DNA from: Plotosus lineatus
Taxonomy: Eukaryota > Chordata > Actinopteri > Siluriformes > Plotosidae
Direction: 5' to 3'
NCBI GenBank assembly: GCA_024760905.1
Contig: CM045737.1
Coordinates: forward strand, 16,642,348 to 16,706,347
Length of the DNA stretch: 64,000 bases
The notes under the pieces were generated by a model. The model saw nothing but the letters and a program-made list of their open reading frames with translations. It did no database searches and was not told where the DNA came from. This document shows, piece after piece, positions 54,890 through 64,000 of this stretch; position 1 is the stretch's first letter; each line of letters opens with the position of its first letter. Made by a program: the position numbers and the translations under genes.

Positions 54890-55219
54890 CTGAAAATGAT
54901 ACAAGTATTTATAACAGAATATAAATCCAACTATTACATTAGATCTATCGATTTTAATAATTTCGACATTTTGTCCTTCATAATCCCAAATTTCGTTGCT
55001 ATAGCACTTGCAATTAATCAGACACAAATCAAAATATAGTAAAGACATACATTTCTTCTCAGAATCAAGTTTAGCCGTAGGCAGCTTCTCTCATCTCCTT
55101 CACAACCTTAGTCTCCTTCTGGCCGGGAGGCAATCTGGTGAGTTTCCCTGCAAGCTGACTCAGGTCACTTTCATACACTGATGACCAATTGCATTCCGCT
55201 CTTGCACTTGATCCACTGA

Positions 55220-57437
55220 CATAGCTGCCAACATTTACGAAAAAATCGTATTCATTACGATTTCTGATGCTAATTACGATAATACGAATTTAATGAATAT
55301 TTCATGAATAAAATACAATTTTACAAAATTTCACGGGTCACTTTAAAAGTCGGTAACCGCCCAGGTTACTTTTGACACGACACCGCCCTGGCCTGTGAAA
55401 GCAGATAGTACGCTAAATTTCATTGGCTATTGCCTGATGGCTTGCCACGCTTAGCCAATCAGGGATGTTGTTAGATAGTTTGTCAGTATTACATGGAGAA
55501 ATGTCAATCTTATCGATGGCGTGGGAACGACGTTATGCCGGCCAAGGGGGAGGGACAGTGCTATAAGGATTCCTATCAAGAAGAATTCCCATTCATTTCA
55601 AAGTCAATGAAACTACTGAAGACTTTGCTGGTACAGTTCGTCAAGCCCAGTGTTGTCTTAGCAGCAACTGACATGACATGTGGATTACAGCAGGAAGAAG
55701 AATCAGAAGGATGACGAAGAACTTGTTACAGGAATGTACGCCCAAGAAGTTGTTGAGTGCCTAGGTGATGAAGGAAAGAAAACCTTCTACTCATCAGTTC
55801 GAAACTACTATGTGGAAGCATGCAACTACATTGTTGCTAAATTTCCTCTGCGCTCAGAGATTTTGTATCATGCACAAGTTGCTGAGATGAATTTAAGATA
55901 GAATGCCAAGTTCTCTTCTCTGAAGTTCTTCACAGACAAAATTTCCATGCATGATTCTGTCAAAAGATGGTGATGATAGAAGTACAGTTGTAGATGCTCT
56001 TCAGGCTCAGTTTGTGAACTACCAAGTCACGGAACTTTTGTCAGAAATCCGACAAGCAGTGGACCATACTTTCAAAGTGTACAGATTCCCTGAATAAGCC
56101 TATATTTGACAGGCTTGCTAGAGCAATGTTAGGTGTGTATTGACAATACTACACAGCGATGCAGAATGTGAACGACTGTTTAGTCAAGTCCGAAAAAACA
56201 GAACAGACTTTCGTGGATCCATGAGTGATGACATGTTGGACTCTCTACTTGTCACCAAATCCAGACAACATGGACCGTGCTATAACCAAGACTTGCCAGA
56301 TGCTTTTCTGAGGAAAGCAAAGTCAGCAACAAACAAATCCTTGATTAGTTCAAGTGATTGACATTACTTATGAGTGCTTGAATTATGAACATGAATCATC
56401 ATTGTGGTAGTGGTTGAATTATAGATAAACTTGTTTGGCAGAAAATGCTGATATTTCTTTCTAAGTTTGTATTAATGTCATGTTTATATTGAGGTTTACA
56501 CTGATGACAAGTTATTTTGGATTTACTAAGCATGATAAGTTGCTTTCCCTGCACAAATATTTGCAGAAATTGACATTGTAGTGTGATAATTCATTCTGAA
56601 TTAATTAGCATAACACTTACACCCGTATTTTCATTTTTGTTTTTCTCCGAGTCTCTTCTCTCATCATATTTATCATTTTTAAAATATGAAGGTGTTGCCA
56701 AAATATCTTGAACAACAGTTACTTTTTCATGCTGGTATTTTTCTAGAATTGTTTTTACAATTTGTTCCATTCAAACTTTGAAGTGAGTGGAGATTGTTCT
56801 GTAATTTTGTGATTTCGTGTCTTTGTGATTTTCTCTGTGCCAATTTGCCTTTATGCCAAATGAATTAATTCTATCATAATTATTTACTGAGAATGAATTG
56901 AGTTTCATCTACGAGTAATGTAATGTGTTTATGTGCCAAATTTACCAGTTTTTGCCAAGTTCCGATGGTTTTGTTTGTTCCAACTGCCATCTGAAAGTTA
57001 ATATTTTATGCTGTTGCTTCATGTTTAACTTTGAAGTGTCATATCTTGTATCATATATATATATATATATATACTTAAAAATATTGCCCAAGCAGCATTA
57101 AGCAATAACTCACACACCCACTCCTATATAGTTAAATAAGAGTAAATTAATAAATATGTTCCTGCCCAAATCTTTGTTAAATATTCATTTTATTTCCTCA
57201 ATGCTCATGTTGGGCATCATTATTATTCCACATGTGAAATTAGTGCATGCTACTGAGTTAATAGAATAACATTTTTTTGAAGGATGTAGTTTTAAGGTGT
57301 ATTTTCTGATAGTTCATTTGTTAAAAAGCTTTGGCGATACCCTCCCCACCGGGACTTCGTCCCTGGACCCTGATCAGAGGGCACATCCCCCTGGACCCCC
57401 TATTACAATTTCAATTTTTTGAATGTTGGCAGCTGTG
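55220..57437 (+). mobile_element. hAT-like element with 6-bp flanking repeat
   Basis: Inverted ends CATAGCTGCCAACATT (55220) and, from 57437, CACAGCTGCCAACATT. CACTGA flanks both sides (55214-55219, 57438-57443). It contains hAT transposase remains (55493-56361), a (TA)n at 57051-57073 and an AT-rich 3' part. Confidence 0.82.
55493..56361 (+). pseudogene. hAT transposase remains
   Basis: Pieces in several frames: SVRNYYVEACNYIVAKFPLR, TVVDALQAQFVNYQVTELLS, then the hATC block SDAECERLFSQVRKNRTDFR, SMSDDMLDSLLVTKS and FLRKAKSAT before the stop at 56361. The first catalytic region and most of the N-terminus are lost. Confidence 0.75.
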
Positions 57438-57549
57438 CACTGAGGAGTCTCCTCTTTTCCTAGAATTTGTGAACTTGTTCTTGAGAGGATGATGCCATAG
57501 TAACTGAAAAAAAGTAATTCACAATTTTTCAGTAAACATTCTGTGGCGA

Positions 57550-58623
57550 GTTTTCATATGGATCATGGATCAGGACCAAGGAAGAGCACCGTAACTGAAG
57601 GATTTTCATTTTGAAGGACTGACCACTGACGAGTGAGATTTCGTCTTGTTGCTCTGCTTGCACTAGAATCATCTGCAGTTGGCATTAGGGCGTGTTCATC
57701 TATAATAATGGCCGAATCTCCATCGAGCTCAATGACATCATTTGGAGAATCTCTTCATCTAGATCCATTTCCTTTTCCATATTCACATCATTCAGGGATG
57801 AATTTGGGATCAGCCACCTCGTCATCATAATCCATTTCTGTCTCAAATCCGTGGCCAGCTCAGCAGTTTCGACACTGATGTTTTTCCTGCCATAAAAAGT
57901 TTGGGGGGCGACTGATATACCAGTGGTGAAATTGAATAATGAGAGACATTCACCAGTCAAATTGACGCAACGATTATGTTTTCTGAATGACGAAACTGAG
58001 TCAGACTTTACCTCATGATGACTCACTTTGACTCGATAAACACCAAGATAAGGAAAAAGCAGAAAGGAAATCTCCCTCATTCCTCACAGAAAATAATGTT
58101 TATAATTGATGCTTGTATTGAATTTCCATAAAAATTATAAGCATGTTGGTATAAAAACAGTATTTTTTGCAGGAATTCTACTATTTGTAAACTATGTTGT
58201 AAGTAATCACTGTTGACATCCAAGCTTGTTCATACCCCTGATGTGACGAAAACGTCACTGATATAAAATGTGTTTTTTTAGTAAAATGAACTCAAACTAT
58301 TTCTACCTCACAAAATTACAAAACTATCATTATTCTTCAATGACGATTTTTTTTTATGTGCATGAATCTCACCTGGGATTTGATCCATTGTGCTTTTTGT
58401 ACTGACAATTTGAATGATGACTCACGAATGTCACCCGCCCACGATGTCTCGAGCCTCACTGAAAAAAGAACGGAAAAAAGTAACGTAATACCATTCTCCG
58501 CTTCAACAGGAAACGTACCGCATTCGTCACAGTCATTCCCCAGATGCCCGTAGTGATATAAATTACATTTTTTGGCTCTTAATTCTTGTGACGAATTCGT
58601 CACCGTCGGGCGTAAAGGGTTAA
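57550..58623 (-). pseudogene. piggyBac-like element fragment
   Basis: One intact end: from 58623, TTAACCCTTTACGCCCGACG, then GTGACGAATTCGTCAC, matching the MITE at 20973. Inside, on the minus strand, are an acidic segment EMDYDDEVADPKFIPE and LDEEILQMMS, then DDSSASRATRRN. This is the style of a piggyBac transposase N-terminus. The catalytic domain and the other TTAA end were not found. Confidence 0.6.
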
Positions 58624-58624
58624 G

Positions 58625-58770
58625 AGTAAACTTAAGGAGGTCCATACTTCGTGACTTGGAATTCAGGCTGGGTCCTAGCGGTATACTGCTGCTGGTTTCC
58701 GCTGAACTGAAGAACATTAAATATTTGGTCGTTTTTGAACAAGTAGTTTCTTTGTTGGTTGCAAGCAATT
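58625..58770 (-). pseudogene. Possible second exon of the decayed unit
   Basis: An acceptor-like GTACTCATTAAG at 58771-58782 precedes an open stretch (KLLATNKETTCSKTTKYLMF). The piggyBac-like TTAA end cuts it at 58623. Weak on its own; placed here because of its position between stronger pieces. Confidence 0.3.
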
Positions 58771-58906
58771 TTGATACATCTTAATGAGTACATGCATGGT
58801 AAATAATAATAGAAGATAAATATGATGTTAATTCTCTTAATACATTTTATACCTATATACAGTATACGACATTAGTATGAAATATTAAGATGTTTTTGCT
58901 TCTTAC

Positions 58907-59238
58907 CTCTGGATGTTCATAGAACTAGACGCGGACAGAGTTGGCGCTTGTTCGCCCTATCGATTCGTATTTTCTTGCAAGATGTTCTGACTAGAGACAT
59001 CACCCGACATTTCATTCTTCATGGCACTTTCGGGTATTTCAAGAAGCAGCAATTTGCTGTCTGGAGGAATATCTTCCAGTTCACCATCTATATATTATTT
59101 CCATTTTGAGTTGTAATATTTGAGTTTGTAATCTTTTCTCTTTATATTGAATTTTTTCTCAACAATCGACCAGAATTCACCCGTATCCACAATACACAAG
59201 ATTTCTTTGGACTGGCAAAGCGTTACCAGAAACTGCAT
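58907..59238 (-). pseudogene. First exon of the second gene of the decayed unit
   Basis: ATG at 59238. The frame MQFLVTLCQSKEILCIVDTG, FWSIVEKKFNIKRKDYKLKY is followed by a stop, then YIDGELEDIPPDSKLLLLEI and a second stop. It ends in an intact donor GTAAGA (58906-58901). It resembles a ubiquitin/PB1-like N-terminal fold in length and pattern, which is an inference. Two stops show decay. Confidence 0.5.
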
Positions 59239-59336
59239 GGTTCCTGCCAAACATATTCAAACACCTTTGCAGTCAGACAACTAAGCAGTAAATATGATTT
59301 TACAAAACAAATATTAAGGTCACATTAGTTGGTATC

Positions 59337-60110
59337 TCTTCTTCTTTTCCTTTCGGCTGTTCCCTTCAGGGGTCGCCACAGCAAATGATCTGCTTCCATC
59401 TCTCCCTATCCTCTGCACCTTCTACTCTTACGCCAACGACCTTCATGTCCGCCTTCACCACATCCATAAACCTTCTCTTTGGTCTTCCTCTGGGCCTTCT
59501 GCCTGGTAGTTCCAACCTCAGCATCCTACTACCAATATATTCACTATCCCTCCTCTGTACATGTCCAAACCACCTCAATCTAGCCTCTCTGACTTTGTCT
59601 CCAAAACATCTAACATGTGCTGTCCCTCTGATGGTCTCATTTCTGATCCTATCCATCCTCGTTACTCCCAAAGAGAACCTCAACATTTTCATCTCTGCTA
59701 CCTCCAACTCTGCCTCCTGTCTTTTCCCCAGGGCCACTGTTTCTAAACCATACAACATCGCTGGCCTCATCACAGTCTTGTACACTTTTCCCTTCATTCT
59801 TGCCGATACTCTCCTATCAAACATTACACCGGACACTTTTCTCCATCCAGTCCAACCTGCCTGCACGCGCTTCTTCACCTCTTTTCCACACTCTCCATTG
59901 CTCTGGATTGTTGAGCCTAAGTACTTAAAATCCTCCACCTTCTTTATCTCTGCTCCCTGTAACCTCACCGTTCCTCCTGGGTCCATGTCGTTCACACACA
60001 TGTATTCTGTCTTACTGAGACTAACCTTCATTCCCCTCCTTTCCAGGGCATATCTCCACTTCTCTAGATTTTCCTCCATTTGTTCTCTGCTCTCACTACA
60101 GATCACAATT
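59337..60110 (-). pseudogene. RTE LINE 3' part, 12-bp target duplication
   Basis: Open over 240 codons: KIVICSESREQMEENLEKWR starts just after the FADD box. Then [60 protein letters not shown] and [20 protein letters not shown], ending GCTGTGGCGACCCCTGAAGG. TTAGTTGGTATC flanks it (59325-59336, 60111-60122). It is undamaged in frame, so a recent 5'-truncated insert. Confidence 0.9.
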
Positions 60111-60226
60111 TTAGTTGGTATCAAGATGGTATTTAAGGGAAACATTCTTGATGTGCAATTTTATAGATCCCCAGAGGGTGATACTTTATAAGATTAGAAG
60201 GTCTGATAGTTATCTTTCTGTTGTCA

Positions 60227-61222
60227 TCATGCATTAAGAGATCTCCAATAATTAGATCTCATGACAGTGCAGTGAAGATACACTACCCCAGTGACAATGA
60301 ATGAACATTCCACTTTTCCAAACACAAGTGAATCATTGTCCTCGTTCAAGATGACCACACACACACACCCTCTATCATACATTGTTTCATCATACACAAC
60401 CTTTCTGCATTGGCACACCGTTTCCTCATGTTCTGCAATAGGTACTTGCCTTCTGAGATCTTCATCCAAATCATTAAGATTAACTACATTTCCACCAATA
60501 GTTTCTAAACTGTATTGAGACAAAAATGATGACGTGTGAACCAGCGCTTGCATATATTGATGTCTGGTGGCCAGTGTTTTACAAAGATAAATGGCCTTTT
60601 GGTTTCAGTGTCTCCTCTGGATATAACTCCCTGTCGTTCTCCAGAAACTCATATCAAATCACCCAAAAACATAAGATCAGCTGTTGTAAACTGACTTGCG
60701 CAGAGATGTTGAACAAGAGAAGACAGTTCAATGAAGAGATTCCATTGTCTGTGATTATCAGGTATATTTTCCAGTGTAGAAAGGAAGCATTCTGATAAAG
60801 CACCACATCTGCGATTCTGTTTGCTTCAGTTTGAAATTACCAATGGGTGTGGGTACTGGTCCAGGTTTATTGGTAAAATCTGTTGATGAATCTCTCATTC
60901 TTTCTATTGTAAATGTAAATAGTCTCTCTGTAACAAGAGTGTGAATCCCATTTCCACAGACTTATGGAACCAAACATATCATGAGCTACGTCTGGAGGAA
61001 GACCATCAATTACATGGTAAAAGGATAACTCATTTAAAGGGGATTTTTTTTTTTCTTCTTCACACCATAAACTGCAGCAAGTGTTGTATCATTTGTAGCT
61101 GCCTCTGCCTGCGCATCATAGGATGCAATGGTTCTCAGGGTGAACTGTTCAGCTGTCAAATACCTTTTGAGTTCTTGTTTGGTGACTGTACAAAATTGAC
61201 AAGGCCAAAAGGATGTCTTATC
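60227..61222 (-). pseudogene. First gene of the decayed unit: C-terminal half of a multi-copy fish protein (probable transposon protein)
   Basis: Minus strand, 5' to 3': FWPCQFCTVTKQELKRYLTA, FTLRTIASYDAQAE, AVYGVK, ELSFYHVIDGLPPDVAHDMF, then KLKQTESQMWCFIRMLPFYT, NHRQWNLFIELSSLVQHLCA, KTLATRHQYMQALVHTSSFL, and finally DLDEDLRRQVPIAEHEETVC and LVFGKVECSFIVTGVVYLHC to a stop at 60229-60227. A Cx2C, a PPDVAHDMFEG-like motif, SQMWC and ATRHQ in this order are familiar from a very abundant family of unnamed fish proteins. I associate it tentatively with CACTA/EnSpm-like elements. Frameshifts and stops are present. The 5' part is cut by a Tc1 end. Confidence 0.55.
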
Positions 61223-61291
61223 ACAATATGCTAATTTTTTAAGAAGGATTAGTATATATATACTAATCCTTCTCAAAAAATTTGCATAATT
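61221..61291. repeat. Two Tc1 ends in inverted contact (palindrome)
   Basis: CTAATTTTTTAAGAAGGATTAG (20 of it) ending at 61252 faces its inverse from 61263, with TATATATATA between. The left arm is only about 32 bp long. Confidence 0.85.
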
Positions 61292-62819
61292 TGATAAAGT
61301 TGATTATTTTCTGTAATGTACTGATAAAAATTAAACTTTCATATATTTTACATTCATTGCACACCAACTGAAATATTTCAGGTCTTTTATTGTGTTAATT
61401 CTGATGATTTTGGCATACAGCTCATGAAAACCCAAAATTCCTATCTCAAAAAATTAGCATATCATGTTCAGGTAGTCTAAACGAGCTATTAACCTAATCA
61501 TCTGAATCAACCAATTAACTCTAAACACCTGCAAAAGATTCCTGAGGCTTTTAAAAACTCCCAGCCTGGTTCATTACTCAAAACCGCAATCATGGGTAAG
61601 ACTGCCAACCTGACTGCTCTCCAGAAGGCCATCATTGACACCCTCAAGCAAGAGGGTAAGACACAGAAAGAAATCTCTGAGCGAATAGGCTGTTCCCAGA
61701 GTGCTGTATCAAGGCACCTCAGTGGGACGTCTGTGGGAAGGAAAAAGTGAAAGAAGGGCCGATTCCAGACCTTGGTGTACTTGTAGAAGCAGTGGACTGA
61801 GTCTGGAGTAGAAACTTTCAGAGCCACCGTGCATAGGCGTGTGCAGGAAATGGGCTACAGGTGCTGCATTCCCCAGGTCAAGCCACTTTTGAACCAGAAA
61901 CAGCGGCAGAAGCGCCTGACCTGGGCTACAGAGAAGCAGCACTGGACTGTTGCTCAGTGGTCCAAAGTACTTTTTTCGGATGAAAGCAAATTTTGCATGT
62001 CATTCGGAAATCAAGGTGCCAGAGTCTGGAGGAAGACTGGGGAGAAGGAAATGCCAAAATGCCTGAAGTCCAGTGTCAAGTACCCACAGTCAGTGATGGT
62101 CTGGGGTGCCATGTCAGCTGCTGGTGTTGGTCCACTGTCTTCTATCAAGGACAGGGTCAATGCAGCTCGCTATCAGGAGATTTTGGAGCACTTCATGCTT
62201 CCATCTGCTGAAAAGCTTTATGGAGATGAAGATTTCATTTTTCAGCACGACCTGGCACCTGCTCACAGTGCCAAAACCACTGCTAAATGGTTTACTGACC
62301 ATGGTATTACTGTGCTCAATTGGCCTGCCAACTCTCCTGACCTGAAGCCCCATAGAGAATCTGTGGGATATTGTGAAGAGAAAGTTGAGAGACACCAGAC
62401 CCAACACTGTGGATGAGCTTAAGGCCGCTATCGAAGCATCCTGGGCCTCCATAACACCTCAGCAGTGCCACAGGCTGATTGCCTCCATGCCACGCCGCAT
62501 TGAAGCAGTCATTTCTGCAAAAGGATTCCCGACCAAGTATTGAGTGCATAACTGAACATAATTATTTGAAGGTTGACTTTTTTGTATTAAAAACACTTTT
62601 TTTTTATTGGTCGGATGAAATATGCTAATTTTTTGAGATAGGGATTTTTGGTTTTTCTTTACTTTTTTGCCAAAATGATTAATATTAAAACAATAAAAGG
62701 CTTGAACTACTTCAGTTGTATGTAATGAATCTAAAATAGGTGAAAGGCTAATGTTTATCAGTACATTACAGAAAATAATCAACTTTATCACAATATGCGA
62801 ATTTTTTGAGAAGGACTAG
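61263..62819 (+). pseudogene. Tc1 element (DD34E), both IR/DR arms present, transposase broken
   Basis: Both arms end in CTAG/TA or CTAA/TA with an inner repeat of AAAAAATTAGCATAT (61447) and its partner at 62622. ATG is at 61592. The HTH is kept; about 100 bp are missing with a stop after SVGRKK. FSDESKFCMSFGNQGARVWR and FQHDLAPAHSAKTTAKWFTD carry the two catalytic Asp. One extra base after DLKP puts the catalytic Glu (ENLW region) out of frame. Stop near 62544. Non-autonomous but with ends that look usable. Confidence 0.9.
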
Positions 62820-62842
62820 TATATATATATATATATATATAT

Positions 62843-63818
62843 AGAATACAACTAAATTGAAAAAGAAGACCAACAACTTTACAGTATCATAGGACTCTGA
62901 ATTTATTTTAAACGACATTACTTACTAAAAGTAAGTAAGTAAGCAAGACTCTGAATTTATTTTAAATAAACATCGTCATAATGTCATAATGAACTTATTT
63001 ATTAATAAGAAAAGTACTTCTGACGATCAGTGCTGTCGTGGTTAAAAAATAAGTGTACACGATGGCAGCGAAGCGACCGAGGCACACAGCAGCAGGTGCA
63101 CGGAGCACGGAGCACGGGGGGCGACTTTGGCTTTGAAACTATTTAGCACTTCATCTCCACTTTTTATTTACACAGTCGTGGAAATTTACATTGATCAACT
63201 AGTAGACCAAATTAAGTCAGTACACGCAATTCAGCCACTAACACAAAAAAGTGGGAACATGGGTGCACGACTTCTGGTGCTGCATGGTTTTGCTGATGGC
63301 TTTATAGTTTGATTGATACGGTGTGAGGACCCGACACGCTGCAGCGTTTGTGACAGGAAGCGCATCCCATGTTTTGTCAATCAGCCCGTCTGCGGGTTGA
63401 AATTTTTCCATTTGTGTTTGCTTGCCAGCTGTGCTTGGCTTCGTGCAAATGAGCTGATCAAAAACGAGGGAAATTCATCTCTTTACTCAAAAACAATACG
63501 CGCAGTCTGTGGCTGTTGTTATAATCCAATAAAATTGGTTTCAAGGTATCAGACCCGCCCACATACAGAAAGGATTGGCTCTCCACTTCGCGCCACAGTG
63601 ACGTGGCATTGAAAATAGATGAATACATTAAAATGAGCGAGATTTATTAATCTGTTTTTGTTATATTAAAATGGCTTTTTTTTGTATTTTTATTTAAATG
63701 ACAGTGAAATTATGTATTCGTTATTCTGTTAAGAAAGGCCACCTGATTTATCTGAGAGCCAGATACAGTCATTAAAACAGCCACATCTGGCTCGCAAGCC
63801 ATAGGTTCCCGACCCCTG
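62843..63818 (-). mobile_element. hAT (CAGGGGTC family), both arms joined by a large deletion
   Basis: From 63818: CAGGGGTCGGGAACCTATGG, then the 5' arm as in 39804-40724. The frame KFQPADG-LIDKTW jumps to YQSNYKAISKTMQHQKSC, then the 3' arm (CTCTGAATTTATTTTAAA) twice in part. The 3' terminus is missing at the (TA)n next to the Tc1 element. Confidence 0.75.
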
Positions 63819-63842
63819 ATATATACTGTGAACCGGTAGGCC

Positions 63843-64000
63843 TATTCGTAGTGGAAAGGTAGCAAAGCTAAAAGCTTAGGAGCAGGTTTAAGCTGTTTTA
63901 TCATGGTGTGGATGGGAAGAGAAATGGAGTCGGAGTCATCTTGAAGGAGGAGTTTGTCAGGAATGTTCTCGAAGTGAAAAGAGTGTCAGACAGAGTGATG
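63843..64000 (+). pseudogene. RTE LINE endonuclease fragment, runs off the window
   Basis: 5'-truncated start GTGGAAAGGTAGCAAAGC, then the frame [33 protein letters not shown] open to the end. It shares the missing base near GGAGCAGGTTTAAGC with the copy at 16954-18661. Confidence 0.8.

Larger units (their letters stand above)
55081..57503 (-). pseudogene. Middle exon of the decayed unit, split by a hAT insertion
   Basis: The acceptor TACTTTTTTTCAG is at 57504. The exon begins WHHPLKNKFTNSRKRG (57498-57445), is interrupted by 55220-57437, and resumes from 55219. After a frameshift it reads ECNWSSVYESDLSQLAGKLT and RLPPGQKETKVVKEMREAAY before a stop near 55081. Removing the insert and one CACTGA copy restores contiguity of the exon at DNA level. 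Still a pseudogene because of the frameshift. Confidence 0.5.

Overview
The window looks like a gene-poor, repeat-rich stretch of a ray-finned (probably teleost) fish genome. Three things point there: one vertebrate three-exon gene, many tRNA-derived SINEs, and fish-type RTE/L2 LINEs plus Tc1, hAT, Tigger/pogo and piggyBac elements. I cannot name the species.

Host gene. One gene is clear: sgpp1 (sphingosine-1-phosphate phosphatase 1) on the minus strand. Exon 1 is 36995-37666, exon 2 28320-28409 and exon 3 15187-15738. Splice sites fit GT-AG, all junctions are in phase 0, and the product is 437 aa with all three PAP2 motifs intact. A CpG-rich promoter region lies at about 37667-38050. The introns (about 8.6 and 12.6 kb) are filled with transposons.

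1-15 kb (downstream of sgpp1): RTE and L2-like LINE debris, SINEs, a 650-bp ATC/TTC trinucleotide tract, a hAT-type MITE, a Tc1-like MITE and Tigger/pogo-like elements. 15-37 kb (sgpp1 body): an internally deleted RTE LINE with both ends, nested hAT and Tigger-like elements, a TTAA-flanked piggyBac MITE, SINEs with clear target-site duplications, a decayed Tc1-like element and three Tigger-like elements. 38-52 kb: a RTE fragment and a SINE inserted into the same target, a hAT copy, a decayed DD34E Tc1 element, MITEs, a degenerate tandem array and exon-like fragments of unknown genes.

52-64 kb: the most structured part. It appears to be a decayed, multi-exon, two-gene unit on the minus strand (about 61222 down to 54545). 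It resembles a multi-copy fish family of probable transposon origin. It is broken up by a RTE copy, a piggyBac-like fragment and a hAT element with 6-bp flanking repeats. A Tc1 element, a second deleted hAT copy and a RTE endonuclease fragment running off the window end lie beyond it.

Working together: the SINEs share one tRNA-like head but carry one of two tails. One tail matches the RTE LINE (its 5'UTR-like segment plus its extreme 3' end); the other matches the L2-like LINE. RTE and L2-like LINEs are therefore the likely mobilisers. No microbial system, CRISPR array, rRNA or functional tRNA was seen.
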